A program made the position numbers and the translations under genes. From Betaproteobacteria bacterium (GTDB lineage Bacteria; Pseudomonadota; Gammaproteobacteria; Burkholderiales; CAIKXV01): DNA of 43,427 nucleotides. The notes under the pieces were generated by a model. That model was not told the DNA's origin. It made no database searches and saw only the letters and a list, made by a program, of their open reading frames with translations. Where the stretch lies: the NCBI GenBank assembly GCA_021298815.1, contig JAJTHE010000039.1, positions 1 to 43,427 on the forward strand, given 5' to 3'. Shown in pieces: positions 17,005 to 25,715 of the stretch (its first letter is position 1; every line of letters begins with the position of its first letter).

Positions 17005-19266
17005 CTAGGCTGCTGAACTCAACCCGCTCCGGTCGCTGCGTGCGGCGGCCACCGGGACGGTGAAACTGACGCGGGCACCGCTCGGTTCGGCATTGCCCAC
17101 CTCGATCGACCCACGATGTTCCTCGATGATCTTCTTCACGATCGCCAGCCCCAGGCCAGTTCCCTTGGGCTTGCTGGTGACATAGGGCTCGAACACGCGC
17201 TCCAGGATCGACGGCGGGAAACCGCATCCGTTGTCGATCACCGACAGCCGCACGCAGGCCCGCGCGCCCGACCCCGCCGGCGCGAGCTCGGTACGCACCA
17301 CGATTCTAGGCGCTGCCACGTCGCCCAGCGCATCCTGCGCATTCTGGAGCAGGTTGTGAAGTACCTGCCGCAACTGCGTCGGGCTGCCGATCACCTTCGG
17401 CAGCCCGGCGGCCAGTTCGGCGTCGATCGATATCGCCGACGACCCCGATTCGTACAGGCCGAGCACCTCGCGCGCGAGCTGGTTCAGGTCGATCTCGCTG
17501 GTCACCATGTCCGGCTTGCTGCGCGCGTACTCGGAGAAGGCATCGACCATGCTCTTCAGCGCCGATACCTGGTTCACGATCGTGCGGGTGGATCGTTCCA
17601 GCATCTGAGCATCGACCGTGTCCAGCTTAGACGCGAGCTTGTGGTGGAGGCGCTCCGCCGAAAGCTGGATCGGCGTCAGCGGGTTCTTGATCTCGTGCGC
17701 CAGGCGGCGTGCCACTTCGCCCCAGGCCGCATCGCGCTGCGCCTGCATCAGCCCGGTCACGTCGTCGAACACCACCACGTAGCCGACGTCGCTGTCGTGT
17801 CCGCGGTCGTGGTCACGATCGACCCGCAGGTGCGAGCCGCGCAGCAGCAGCATCCGGCGCGCGCCCTTGGCGCCGTATTCGACCTGCACCTCCCAGATGC
17901 GCGCATCGTCGCCGGCTTCGCCGACGTTGAAGCGCGAATGCAGTTCGTGGCCGAGCAGGGCGAGCGGCGAGGTGCCGTCGCCATCTCCGGTGAGCTGCGC
18001 GCCGAGCAGCTCGCCGAGTTCAACGCCCAGGATCACGCTCGCGCTGCGGTTGGCCGCCCGCAGGCGGAACTGCGCGTCGAACGACATCACCCCCGAGGAG
18101 AGGTTGCCGAGCACGCTCTCGAGGTAGGCCTTGGCCGTCTCGATCTCGGCCTGCGTGCGCTGATTGGCCGCCCTGACCTCGTCCAGCTGTCGGGTCATCG
18201 CGTTGAACGAGCCGGTGAGCACGCCCAGTTCGTCGCCGCTCGCCACCGTGGCCCGCTGGCTGAAGTCGCCGCGCGCGACCGCGGCCGTGCCCTCGGCGAG
18301 GATCGACAGCGGCGAGGCGAGCTGCTCGGACAGGAAGATCGCCAGCGCGAAGGCGCCGAGCAGGCCGAGCAGGAGGGTGAGCGTCAGCGTCATCCCGTAC
18401 AGCTGCTTCAGGCCGGTGCGCGACAGCAGCAGCTCCTGGTAGTCCTGGTACCCGACCTGCACTGTCTCGGCCGCGGCGGCGAGTTCCGGCGCGACCTGCT
18501 GCAGCACCTGCAGGGCACGGATGTCGTCGGTGAGCGACAGCGTGTTGACCGGGACGACCACGCGCAGGTAGAGCCCCTTCTCGGGCAGCGACTCGATCGA
18601 TGCGTGGGGCTGCTGGGCACGCACCTGCCGCATCACGGCACCCACCGGCAGTTCCGGCATCACGGCGACCCCGGTGCCGGCCACGGCGAGCACGGTGCCA
18701 CGGGGACTGAACAGCGCCGCCTCGTCGACGCGATGCTGGTCGCGCAGTTCGTTCAACGCGGCCTGCTGCTGGACCGGCCCCTTGTCGGACAGTGCCGAGG
18801 CCATCGACTGCGCCTTCGCCGAGAGCTCGCGCAGCGAACCGTCCAGCGTCGACCGTCCGAGCGAGAGCGCGCCCTCGAGCGCCTTGTCGAGCTTCACGTC
18901 GAACCAGGACTCGATGCTGCGCGACGTGAACTGCACGCTCACCGCATAGACGAGCGCACCCGGCAGCACCGCCACCAGCGAGAAGAAGATCGCCAGCCTG
19001 AACGCGAGCTTCGAGCCGAACACCCCCGAGCGCAGCTTGCGCCGCAGGCCCCAGAGCTGGAAGCCGATCAGCACCAGCAGGGCGACCACCAGGCCGGCGT
19101 TGAGCGTCAGCAGCTGCCGGTAGTGGTTGGCGAAGAGCTGGGTGTTGGCGGTGGCCGTGGACAGCAGGAACAGCAGGACCGCGGCGAAGCCGATCAGCAG
19201 CACGACCGCGTACTTGAATCGGCGCGACGACAGCCAGATGCTGGCTGGAGTCGCGGGTCCGCTCAT
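17005..19266 (-). CDS. ntrY: NtrY-like membrane sensor histidine kinase
   Basis: A 753-residue sensor. N-terminal membrane helices lie at about 16-37, 48-70 and 85-107. A periplasmic sensing region of roughly 180 residues follows, then a further helix (LTLTLLLGLLGAFALAIF), a HAMP domain (ASPLSILAEGTAAVARGDFSQ), a PAS domain, HisKA with the phospho-His in LAHEIKNPLTPIQLSAERL, and an HATPase domain (LHNLLQNAQDAL, DNGCGFPPS, KGTGLGLAIVKKII). This matches NtrY, which in other bacteria senses nitrogen, redox or envelope state with NtrX. Its ATG overlaps the stop of the upstream DUF4390 gene (ATGA at 19263-19266), indicating translational coupling; upstream in-frame ATGs are not needed. Confidence 0.9.
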   Translation of the reverse strand: MSGPATPASIWLSSRRFKYAVVLLIGFAAVLLFLLSTATANTQLFANHYRQLLTLNAGLVVALLVLIGFQLWGLRRKLRSGVFGSKLAFRLAIFFSLVAVLPGALVYAVSVQFTSRSIESWFDVKLDKALEGALSLGRSTLDGSLRELSAKAQSMASALSDKGPVQQQAALNELRDQHRVDEAALFSPRGTVLAVAGTGVAVMPELPVGAVMRQVRAQQPHASIESLPEKGLYLRVVVPVNTLSLTDDIRALQVLQQVAPELAAAAETVQVGYQDYQELLLSRTGLKQLYGMTLTLTLLLGLLGAFALAIFLSEQLASPLSILAEGTAAVARGDFSQRATVASGDELGVLTGSFNAMTRQLDEVRAANQRTQAEIETAKAYLESVLGNLSSGVMSFDAQFRLRAANRSASVILGVELGELLGAQLTGDGDGTSPLALLGHELHSRFNVGEAGDDARIWEVQVEYGAKGARRMLLLRGSHLRVDRDHDRGHDSDVGYVVVFDDVTGLMQAQRDAAWGEVARRLAHEIKNPLTPIQLSAERLHHKLASKLDTVDAQMLERSTRTIVNQVSALKSMVDAFSEYARSKPDMVTSEIDLNQLAREVLGLYESGSSAISIDAELAAGLPKVIGSPTQLRQVLHNLLQNAQDALGDVAAPRIVVRTELAPAGSGARACVRLSVIDNGCGFPPSILERVFEPYVTSKPKGTGLGLAIVKKIIEEHRGSIEVGNAEPSGARVSFTVPVAAARSDRSGLSSAA

Positions 19267-19877
19267 GGCGACACCGTGAACCGGAACCATTCGGACGCGA
19301 GGTTCCACTCGCGGGCGGCGAACGGGCTCGCCTGGAACGGCCGCGGCAGCTGGGAGAGGTCCAGGCGCATGCGCACCGCCGCCGAGTAGGTGTTTCCCGG
19401 CACCAGCGCATTGAGCGGCAGCATCGGACGGCGGCGCACGCGGCCGAGCACCGCCAGCGCCTCCTGCAGCGTCGAGAAGTTCTGGAACAGCGTGCCGGCC
19501 GACAGCCGGTACTGCCGGGTCAGCGTGTTGTAGCCGAGCCGGTAGGACTGGGCTGCGATGCCCGCCCGCTGGTCGAACCAGTACCAGCGCGCGCGATTGA
19601 CCTCGAGCTCGAGCACGAAGAACAGCGTGATGCCCTTGGACAGGGCCTCCTCGACAGGGGTCGACAACGTGATGTCGAAGTCGCTCGACAGCAGCCAGCC
19701 ATCCTCGCTTGCCTCGAGCGATGCATTGCGCGCGATGATCGAATCCGCATGCAACGGCCCGGCCGCCAGTGCGAGCGGCAGCACGACCGCGACCATGGCG
19801 ACCATGGCAACCAGCCGCCGCAGCAGGCCGCTGCGGCGCGAGTCAAGGCTTGCTGAGTAAGGCGTAGTGGAACCCAT
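19263..19877 (-). CDS. DUF4390 family exported protein
   Basis: A roughly 204-residue protein with an Arg-rich start and a hydrophobic signal sequence (LLRRLVAMVAMVAVVLPLALA, cleavage probable after LHA). A mature domain follows with the family-typical pattern of a beta-rich segment (ARNASLEASEDGWLLSSDFDITL), a central VEEALSKGITLFFVLELEV and WYWFDQRAGIAAQSYRLGYN. The domain of unknown function is regularly found between rsmB and ntrY in betaproteobacteria, which suggests a role in the sensory input or envelope function of the NtrY kinase. The start is uncertain: the ATG at 19877 overlaps rsmB by 35 bases; the alternative ATG at 19805 gives a signal peptide with few positive charges. No ribosome site is strong. 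Confidence 0.78.
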   Translation of the reverse strand: MGSTTPYSASLDSRRSGLLRRLVAMVAMVAVVLPLALAAGPLHADSIIARNASLEASEDGWLLSSDFDITLSTPVEEALSKGITLFFVLELEVNRARWYWFDQRAGIAAQSYRLGYNTLTRQYRLSAGTLFQNFSTLQEALAVLGRVRRRPMLPLNALVPGNTYSAAVRMRLDLSQLPRPFQASPFAAREWNLASEWFRFTVSP

Positions 19878-21300
19878 CGTGGTCAGGATCCGGCAGCAGC
19901 CGCAGGTCGTCGCCGGAAGCTTCTTCGCCGCGACCTGCGAGGGCCCCGGCCGAGTCTTGCGCGTGCAGGTCGTTCGCGTGCAGGCCATCCGCGTTCCGGG
20001 CGCCGGATGCGGCTGCGTGCTGCGCGCAGGATACCCGACGCGCGTCCGGCTGGTCGGCGAGGAACGCGTCCGGCACCGATTCGTTCTCGACCGGGAACAC
20101 CGAACAGGTGCAATAGAGCAGCAGGCCACCGGGTGCGAGCACCGGCCACAGGGCCTGCAGCAGCCGGCGCTGCTGCGCGGCCAGCCGGGGCAGGTCGGCC
20201 GCGCGCCGCAGCCACTTGATGTCCGGATGCCGGCGCACGACGCCCGAACCGGAACAGGGTGCGTCGAGCAGGATGCGATCGAACTGACGCCCGTCCCACC
20301 AGGCCGGCAGGTGCGCCGCGTCGGCGGCGACCAGCGCGGCCTGCTGGCCGAGCCTGCCCAGGTTGTCGGCCACCCGGCGCAGGCGTCCGGCATCGCTGTC
20401 GATCGCCACCAGGTCGATCGCCGCGCGCTCGAGAAGGTGGGTGGACTTGCCGCCGGGCGCGGCGCACGCATCGAGCACTCGCTGCCCACCGCGTGCATCG
20501 AGCAGCGGCGCCGCCAGTTGCGCGCCGGCGTCCTGCACGCTGAACCAGCCCTCGGCGAACCCGGGCAGGGCATCGACCGGCAGCGCCCGCGGCAGGCGCA
20601 CGCAGGCATCGAGTGGCACCCGGACCGGCTGCGGGTCCGGCGTGGCGTGGGCGGCGCCCGTGTGCGGGGCGGACGGCATCCTGAAGGCCTCGATCGCATC
20701 GACGCGGACAGCCTCGATGTCGCGCGCTGCACAGGCTTCGATGAACGCGTCCACTGTCACCCGGCGCAGGTTGATGCGCAGCGTGAACGGCGGATGCGTG
20801 CTGCCTGCCGCCAGCACCTCTCGCCAGTGCGCGGGATGGTCCTTGCGCACCCGGTCGATCCACCAGGCCGGGAACGAGTAGCGTGCGCTGTCGTCGCGTG
20901 TCGCGGCCGCATCCATCTCGGCGCGGCGGCGCAGTGCATTGCGCAGCACCGCGTTCATCAGTCCGCGCGCGCGCGCGCTGCCGATCGCCGGACAGGCCTC
21001 GACCGCGCCATCCACGACCGCATAGGGCGCAGCCCGGGTATGCCGCAGCTGGTAGAGCGCGACCCACAGCAGCGCCTGCAGCTGGGCATCGGTCAGCGGG
21101 CGATCGACCAGCGCGGCGGCCACCGCCCGCAGCTCGCCGAGGTGCCGCAGCGTACCGTAGCAGAGGTCCTGCAACTGTCCGCGGTCGCCACCGGCCAGCG
21201 CCGGGGGCTGGTCGAGCGCCGCGACGAGTTCCGTCGACAGGCTGCGTCCGGCGATCACCGCCGCCACCGTGCGTGCCGCACGTACCTGGACCGCTTCCAT
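19843..21300 (-). CDS. rsmB: 16S rRNA (cytosine-967-C5)-methyltransferase
   Basis: A 485-residue RNA methyltransferase. The N-terminal NusB-like RNA-binding domain (about 1-150; LQDLCYGTLRHLGELRA, LLWVALYQLRHTRAAPYAVVDGAVE) precedes a Rossmann SAM domain with DACAAPGGKSTHLLE, DAPCSGSGVVRRHPDIKW and the catalytic pair of cysteines in DAPCSG and YCTCSVFPVENE. It methylates C967 of 16S rRNA in the small subunit. An inserted segment near residues 180-220 (Ala/His/Pro-rich) is longer than I expect for the family. The start overlaps the fmt stop by one base (TGATG at 21298-21302), so the two are translationally coupled. Confidence 0.94.
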   Translation of the reverse strand: MEAVQVRAARTVAAVIAGRSLSTELVAALDQPPALAGGDRGQLQDLCYGTLRHLGELRAVAAALVDRPLTDAQLQALLWVALYQLRHTRAAPYAVVDGAVEACPAIGSARARGLMNAVLRNALRRRAEMDAAATRDDSARYSFPAWWIDRVRKDHPAHWREVLAAGSTHPPFTLRINLRRVTVDAFIEACAARDIEAVRVDAIEAFRMPSAPHTGAAHATPDPQPVRVPLDACVRLPRALPVDALPGFAEGWFSVQDAGAQLAAPLLDARGGQRVLDACAAPGGKSTHLLERAAIDLVAIDSDAGRLRRVADNLGRLGQQAALVAADAAHLPAWWDGRQFDRILLDAPCSGSGVVRRHPDIKWLRRAADLPRLAAQQRRLLQALWPVLAPGGLLLYCTCSVFPVENESVPDAFLADQPDARRVSCAQHAAASGARNADGLHANDLHAQDSAGALAGRGEEASGDDLRLLPDPDHDGFHYALLSKP

Positions 21301-22292
21301 CAGGCGGTCGAGCCCGGCAGCACGCGTTCAGGCACCGCCAGTGCCGGCACGGACGATCCCCCGTCGAGCACGTGGCCCGGCAGCAGTCCGGCCGCCCGGG
21401 CGAAGACGGCTGCCTCCTGCCGGCGTCCGCCGGCACGCTGGACCTCGTGCAGGCGCAGGCTGCCGATGCCGCAGGCGATGGCCAGTCCCTGCTCGTCGAG
21501 CGCGAGCACGGTGCCGGGCGGTGTACCACCGGGCACGGGCAGGGTGTCGACCCGGGCCCGCCAGACCTTCAGCAGCACGCCGCCGTACGCGCAGAACGCA
21601 CCGGGGACCGGATCGAATGCGCGCACCTGCCGTTCGATGTCCGCGGCGGCCGCGCCGAAGTCGATCGCAGCCTCGCGCTTCTCGATCTTGTACGCATAGG
21701 TGACGCCCTCGGCCGGCTGCGGCACCGGCGCCGGCGGGCAGCCCCGGCCGGCCAGGACCTCGACGATCATCCCGGCCCCCAGCGCGGACAGGCGCTCGAG
21801 CAGGGTCCCGGCCGTCTCGTCGGCTGCGATCGGCAGCGCGCGCCGTGCCCACACCGGCCCGGTATCGAGCCCCACGTCCATCTGCATGATGCTGATCCCG
21901 GTTTCGGCATCGCCGGCGAGCAGCGCACGCTGGATCGGCGCCGCGCCGCGCCAGCGCGGCAGCAGGGACGCATGGATGTTCAGACAGCCGAGCCGGGGAA
22001 TCGCGAGCACCGACGGCGGCAGCAGCAGCCCGTAGGCAGCGACGACCATCGCATCCGGCGCGAGGTCGGCCAGCGGCGCCTGCGCGGAAGGATCGCGCAG
22101 CGTCTGCGGCTGCAGGACCGGCAGCGCGCGCTGCACGGCCAGCGCCTTCACCGCACTCGCCGTGAGCTTCATGCCTCGGCCGGACGGTCGGTCGGGTTGT
22201 GTCAGGACACAGACGATCTCATGGCCGGCATCGGCCAGTGCGGCCAGCGCCGCGGCGGCGAAGGGGGGGGTTCCTGCAAAGACCAGTCGCAT
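21300..22292 (-). CDS. fmt: Methionyl-tRNA formyltransferase
   Basis: A 330-residue enzyme that formylates initiator Met-tRNA using 10-formyl-THF. It begins MRLVFAGTPPFAAAALAAL, and carries the formyl-THF loop NIHASLLPRWRGAAPIQRALLAGD with the catalytic Asn-His and the MQMDVGLDTGPV block. A C-terminal OB-fold-like domain runs from about 210. Codons 7-10 contain a run of eight C on the coding strand (G8 at 22263-22270). The upstream neighbour is def (76 bases) and the downstream one is rsmB (1-base overlap), the classic def-fmt-rsmB order. No ribosome site is strong, but start and length fit the family. Confidence 0.95.
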   Translation of the reverse strand: MRLVFAGTPPFAAAALAALADAGHEIVCVLTQPDRPSGRGMKLTASAVKALAVQRALPVLQPQTLRDPSAQAPLADLAPDAMVVAAYGLLLPPSVLAIPRLGCLNIHASLLPRWRGAAPIQRALLAGDAETGISIMQMDVGLDTGPVWARRALPIAADETAGTLLERLSALGAGMIVEVLAGRGCPPAPVPQPAEGVTYAYKIEKREAAIDFGAAAADIERQVRAFDPVPGAFCAYGGVLLKVWRARVDTLPVPGGTPPGTVLALDEQGLAIACGIGSLRLHEVQRAGGRRQEAAVFARAAGLLPGHVLDGGSSVPALAVPERVLPGSTA

Positions 22293-22368
22293 CGGATCGG
22301 GGCTCGGTCGGGACTTTCCGCAGTCGCCCGCTCAAGCACAGGCCGGAATGCGCCGCTACTGAGCGGGA

Positions 22369-22875
22369 CTAGACAGCCTTCTGCTGCTGCTTGCGCAGCT
22401 TGCTCACGATCCGGTTGCGCTTCAACCGGGACAGATGATCGACGAAAACGATGCCTTCCAGATGATCCATCTCGTGCTGGACACAGACCGCCAGCAACCC
22501 GTCGGCCTCGAGGCGGAACGTCTTTCCGTCGAGACCGAGGGCTTCCACCTCGACCTGGGCGGGCCGCTCGACCTCGTCGAAGATGCCGGGGACCGACAGG
22601 CAGCCTTCCTCGCATTCCTGGGTGTCCGCAGACTGGTTCAGGATCCGCGGGTTGATCAGGGTGATCAGCTGGTCGTGGGTCTCCGAGATGTCGATCACGA
22701 TCAACCGCCGGTGGACATCCACCTGCGTCGCGGCGAGCCCGATGCCGGGCGCGTCGTACATGGTCTCGGCCATGTCCGCGGCGAGGCGTCGGACTTCGTC
22801 GTCGACCTGTGCAATGGGCGCGGCGACCTTGTGAAGTCGGGGGTCGGGATAGTGGAGGATCGGGAGCAGGGCCAT
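22369..22875 (-). CDS. def: Peptide deformylase
   Basis: A 168-residue metalloenzyme that removes the N-formyl group from nascent proteins. All three family motifs are present: GIGLAATQ (motif 1) near residue 45, EGCLSVP (motif 2, metal-ligand Cys) near 90 and [14 protein letters not shown] (motif 3, HEMDH with two metal-ligand His and the catalytic Glu) near 132. The C-terminal basic helix ([17 protein letters not shown]) is normal for the class. It is divergent from the LysM gene over a 207-base region that is locally AT-rich next to the def start (around 22876-22930), where both promoters probably lie. Confidence 0.96.
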   Translation of the reverse strand: MALLPILHYPDPRLHKVAAPIAQVDDEVRRLAADMAETMYDAPGIGLAATQVDVHRRLIVIDISETHDQLITLINPRILNQSADTQECEEGCLSVPGIFDEVERPAQVEVEALGLDGKTFRLEADGLLAVCVQHEMDHLEGIVFVDHLSRLKRNRIVSKLRKQQQKAV

Positions 22876-23082
22876 AATTGCTTGCTAATTTAATGCATTA
22901 CCCGCAGAATCTCACGCAACGATTTAACTCCGGAGTGCATCCGGTCGCCCAACGGCGGTCCGGCGCTCGGTCGGTGCCCCGGCCCGACTCCTGCGCCGGC
23001 CACCGCGGTTTGCGGCGACTCGCGCGTTTGTCCGGAGTCAGAGTCCACACGCCACCGTCGCGCGGTGGGGGAGACGACTGCC

Positions 23083-24390
23083 ATGATGCACCCGATGCCA
23101 AAACCCATTCCGTCCGCCATTATATCGCTCGCGATCGCCGGCACCGCGCTCGTTTTCGCGTGCCAGGCACAGGCCCAGCCGGCGGCTGCCGGCCAGACCA
23201 GGCCCGCGGCCGCCAGCGCCGCGTCGGCCGCGCCGCCGCTGCGTGAAGATGCGCCGGACCGCTACGTGGTCGTGCCGGGCGACACGCTCTGGGCGATATC
23301 CGGCCGCTTCCTGAAGGACCCTTGGCGCTGGGGCGAGCTCTGGAACATGAACAAGGACCAGATCCGCAACCCGCATCGCATCTTCCCGGGCGACGTGGTC
23401 GTGATCAACCGCAATGCCGCGCCCGGACAGCCGATGGCCCAGCTGATCCAGGCCGAACAGGTGACGAAGCTTTCGCCGAACATCCGGATCGAATCGCTCG
23501 GACCGAAGGCGATCCCGGCGATCGCGCCGCAGAAGATCGAACCATTCCTGGTCCGGCCGTTCATCGTGTCCGACGAGCAGCTGGCGACTGCGGCCACGAT
23601 CGTCGAGACGCAGGAGAACCGGGTCGTCATCGGTGCCGGCAACATCGCGTACGTGAGCGGGCTGGACGAGAAGCTCGGCCGAAACTTCCAGGTGTTCCGA
23701 CCCGGCGTGATGCTGATCGACCCGGATACGAAGCAGCCGCTGGGGCGCGAGGCGTTCTACCTGGGCGAAGCGAAGGTTTCCCGCTTCGGCGAGATCTCGA
23801 CGGTCGAGATCGTGCGCTCCACCCAGGAGATCGTGCTCGGCGACCGGCTGGTGCCGGTGCCGCCGTCTGGCTTCCCGGAGTACATACCACGCCCGCCGAC
23901 CACGCCGGTGACCGGACGCATCATGGGTGTGTACGGGCGCGCCAACGTGGTGGAAGTCGCCCAGTACGACATCGTGACGCTCAACCGCGGCGCGAAGGAC
24001 GGGCTGGAAGTCGGCCATGTGCTGGCGATGTTCCGCAACCCGCTGGCCGAGCGCGCGACCAACCGCCCGAACGTGCTGTGGGGCCGGGTCGGCCCGACCG
24101 GCAGCGATGCGCCGCTGGAAAGCCAGCGCATCCCGCGCGAAGACATCGACATGAGCAACCTGCGCAGCGAAGTGCTTTGGGGCCGGGTCGGCCCGACCGG
24201 CCGCGGCACGCCAACCAGCTCGAACGATTCGCCGAAGGCACGCGCGGAAGGAAACCGCACCGGCAAGGGCGTGCCCGAGGAACGTTATGGCGTGTTGATG
24301 GTGTTTCGCACGTTTGATCGCGTCAGCTACGCGATCATCATGGACACTTCCCGCCCGGTGAACGTCAGCGACGTCGTGCGCAACCCCTGA
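23083..24390 (+). CDS. LysM-domain exported protein
   Basis: A 435-residue secreted or periplasmic protein. The signal peptide runs to about residue 32 (AIISLAIAGTALVFACQAQAQ; the Cys is not in a good lipobox). A LysM domain, about residues 63-112 (YVVVPGDTLWAISGRF, WGELWNMNKDQIRNPHRIFPGDVVVINR), should bind peptidoglycan. The remaining 300 residues are a beta-rich domain commonly found with LysM in the gene upstream of dprA; function unknown. In the C-terminal part, a 10-residue block (VLWGRVGPTG) occurs twice 33 residues apart. The ATG at 23083 has ggggga 10 bases before it; the GTG at 23065 is an alternative. Confidence 0.86.
   Translation: MMHPMPKPIPSAIISLAIAGTALVFACQAQAQPAAAGQTRPAAASAASAAPPLREDAPDRYVVVPGDTLWAISGRFLKDPWRWGELWNMNKDQIRNPHRIFPGDVVVINRNAAPGQPMAQLIQAEQVTKLSPNIRIESLGPKAIPAIAPQKIEPFLVRPFIVSDEQLATAATIVETQENRVVIGAGNIAYVSGLDEKLGRNFQVFRPGVMLIDPDTKQPLGREAFYLGEAKVSRFGEISTVEIVRSTQEIVLGDRLVPVPPSGFPEYIPRPPTTPVTGRIMGVYGRANVVEVAQYDIVTLNRGAKDGLEVGHVLAMFRNPLAERATNRPNVLWGRVGPTGSDAPLESQRIPREDIDMSNLRSEVLWGRVGPTGRGTPTSSNDSPKARAEGNRTGKGVPEERYGVLMVFRTFDRVSYAIIMDTSRPVNVSDVVRNP
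24073..24201 (+). repeat. In-frame 30-base repeat inside the LysM gene
   Basis: The segments 24073-24102 and 24172-24201 are identical except for one base (gctgtgg versus gctttgg). They are 99 bases apart, exactly 33 codons, and encode VLWGRVGPTG twice. This looks like a recent tandem duplication or a short mobile repeat within a coding sequence. Confidence 0.7.
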
Positions 24391-24400
24391 TCCGGTGTGC

Positions 24401-24417
24401 GACCGGCCGCGCCGGTC
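24401..24417 (+). terminator. Hairpin after the LysM gene
   Basis: Perfect seven-base stem GACCGGC / GCCGGTC with a CGC loop begins 11 bases after the LysM stop codon. There is no T-run, so it is a terminator or mRNA-end structure only by position. It separates the LysM gene from dprA, which has its own strong ribosome site. Confidence 0.45.
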
Positions 24418-24486
24418 GCCGGGTGGGGCGATCCGCGCCAGGCATTGCGCTGGCCGGTCTCTCCACACTGACAGAGGAGGTCCCCG

Positions 24487-25623
24487 ATGCCTGTCGGCAG
24501 GGACATATCCGGCTGGCTCGCGACCACGTTCGCGCCCGGCATCACCGACCGGGTTCGCCGGACGCTCGCAGAGGTCGGCGGACCCGACCTCGAATGGCCG
24601 GCGCGCGTGCGCCTCGCCGCGGGACGCATCGCCGGGCTCGACTTGGCGGAGACGATCGAGCGCGGGCGAGACGATCCGCGCATGGCGCGCACGCTCGATT
24701 GGCTGGACCGGTCCGGCCACCACCTGCTGTCGATCGTCGACCCGGCGTATCCGCCGCTGCTGCGCGAGATCGACGATGCGCCGGTCCTGCTGTACGCCTG
24801 TGGCCGCCTCGACCTGCTGGATCGCCCGGCGCTGGCCATGGTCGGCAGCCGCAATCCCTCGCCGCTCGGCGTGCAGACCGCGGGCGCGTTCGCCCGGTGC
24901 TTTTCCGACGCGGGATTGACCGTAGTCAGCGGACTGGCGCTGGGCATCGATACCGCGGCCCATTGCGGCGCGCTCGAGAGCCGCGCCGCGGGATCCGGCT
25001 CGACCATCGCGGTGGTGGGAACCGGCCTCGACATCGTCTATCCGGCGAAGAACCGCGGCCTGGCCGCCCGGATAGCGGAAGAGGGCACCCTCGTGTCGGA
25101 ATTCCCGCTCGGCCTGGCGGCCCGGCCCGACCATTTCCCGCGCCGCAACCGCATCCTGAGCGGCCTGGCGCTGGGTTGCCTCGTGGTGGAAGCCAACCTG
25201 CGCAGCGGATCGCTGATCACCGCCCGGCTGGCGGCGCAGCAGGGGCGCGAGGTGTTCGCGATCCCGGGATCCATCCATACGCCGCTGTCGAAGGGCTGCC
25301 ACCTGCTGATCCGCGAGGGCGCGAAGCTGACCGAGAATGTGGCCGACGTGGTGCAGGAGCTCGGCTGGGCCCGACCGGTAGCGAACACCGCCGCGGCGCC
25401 CGCCCCGGAGCCAGGCCTGGGTGCGGATCCGTCGGCGCTGCTTGCAGAATTGACCCACGACCCCATGTCTCCGGATACCCTCGCAGGGCGGCTTGGATGG
25501 ACGCCACAACGCGTCGACGCCGCACTGGTGGAACTGGAGCTGGCGGGCCGTGTCGCGGCGACCGGCCACGGGCTTTTCCAGCGCCTGGCCGAGCCAGGCT
25601 TCGGATTCGCGAGGGCCGGCTGA
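24487..25623 (+). CDS. dprA: DNA-protecting protein DprA
   Basis: A 378-residue protein that binds incoming single-stranded DNA and loads RecA during natural transformation. The Rossmann-like core has the family blocks YPPLLREIDDAPVLLYACG, LAMVGSRNPSPLG, VSGLALGIDTAAHCGAL, VVGTGLDIVYPAKN and LRSGSLITARLAAQQGREVFAIPG. A C-terminal winged-helix domain (about 320-370; DPMSPDTLAGRLGWTPQRVDAALVELEL) is the DprA_WH type. The start is well fixed by gaggagg 5 bases before the ATG. It sits between the LysM gene and the topoisomerase gene on the same strand, which is the usual arrangement in betaproteobacteria. Confidence 0.94.
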   Translation: MPVGRDISGWLATTFAPGITDRVRRTLAEVGGPDLEWPARVRLAAGRIAGLDLAETIERGRDDPRMARTLDWLDRSGHHLLSIVDPAYPPLLREIDDAPVLLYACGRLDLLDRPALAMVGSRNPSPLGVQTAGAFARCFSDAGLTVVSGLALGIDTAAHCGALESRAAGSGSTIAVVGTGLDIVYPAKNRGLAARIAEEGTLVSEFPLGLAARPDHFPRRNRILSGLALGCLVVEANLRSGSLITARLAAQQGREVFAIPGSIHTPLSKGCHLLIREGAKLTENVADVVQELGWARPVANTAAAPAPEPGLGADPSALLAELTHDPMSPDTLAGRLGWTPQRVDAALVELELAGRVAATGHGLFQRLAEPGFGFARAG

Positions 25624-25715
25624 CGATCGGGTGAGCAGTCCCTTACGGCGGGAAAGCCGCGCTTTCGGGGTCGGACGAAATCGATGCCGGTTTCCGCTGC
25701 CGCCAGAATCCCCTT

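Noticed and set aside
17116..19389. A 757-codon plus-strand open frame opposite the histidine kinase
   Set aside because: Antisense shadow; the minus strand encodes all kinase motifs in order and the shadow has none.
23038..25569. An 843-codon open frame opposite the LysM gene and dprA
   Set aside because: It is rich in Arg, His and Gln, has no recognisable domain, and covers two well-identified plus-strand genes and their intergenic hairpin.
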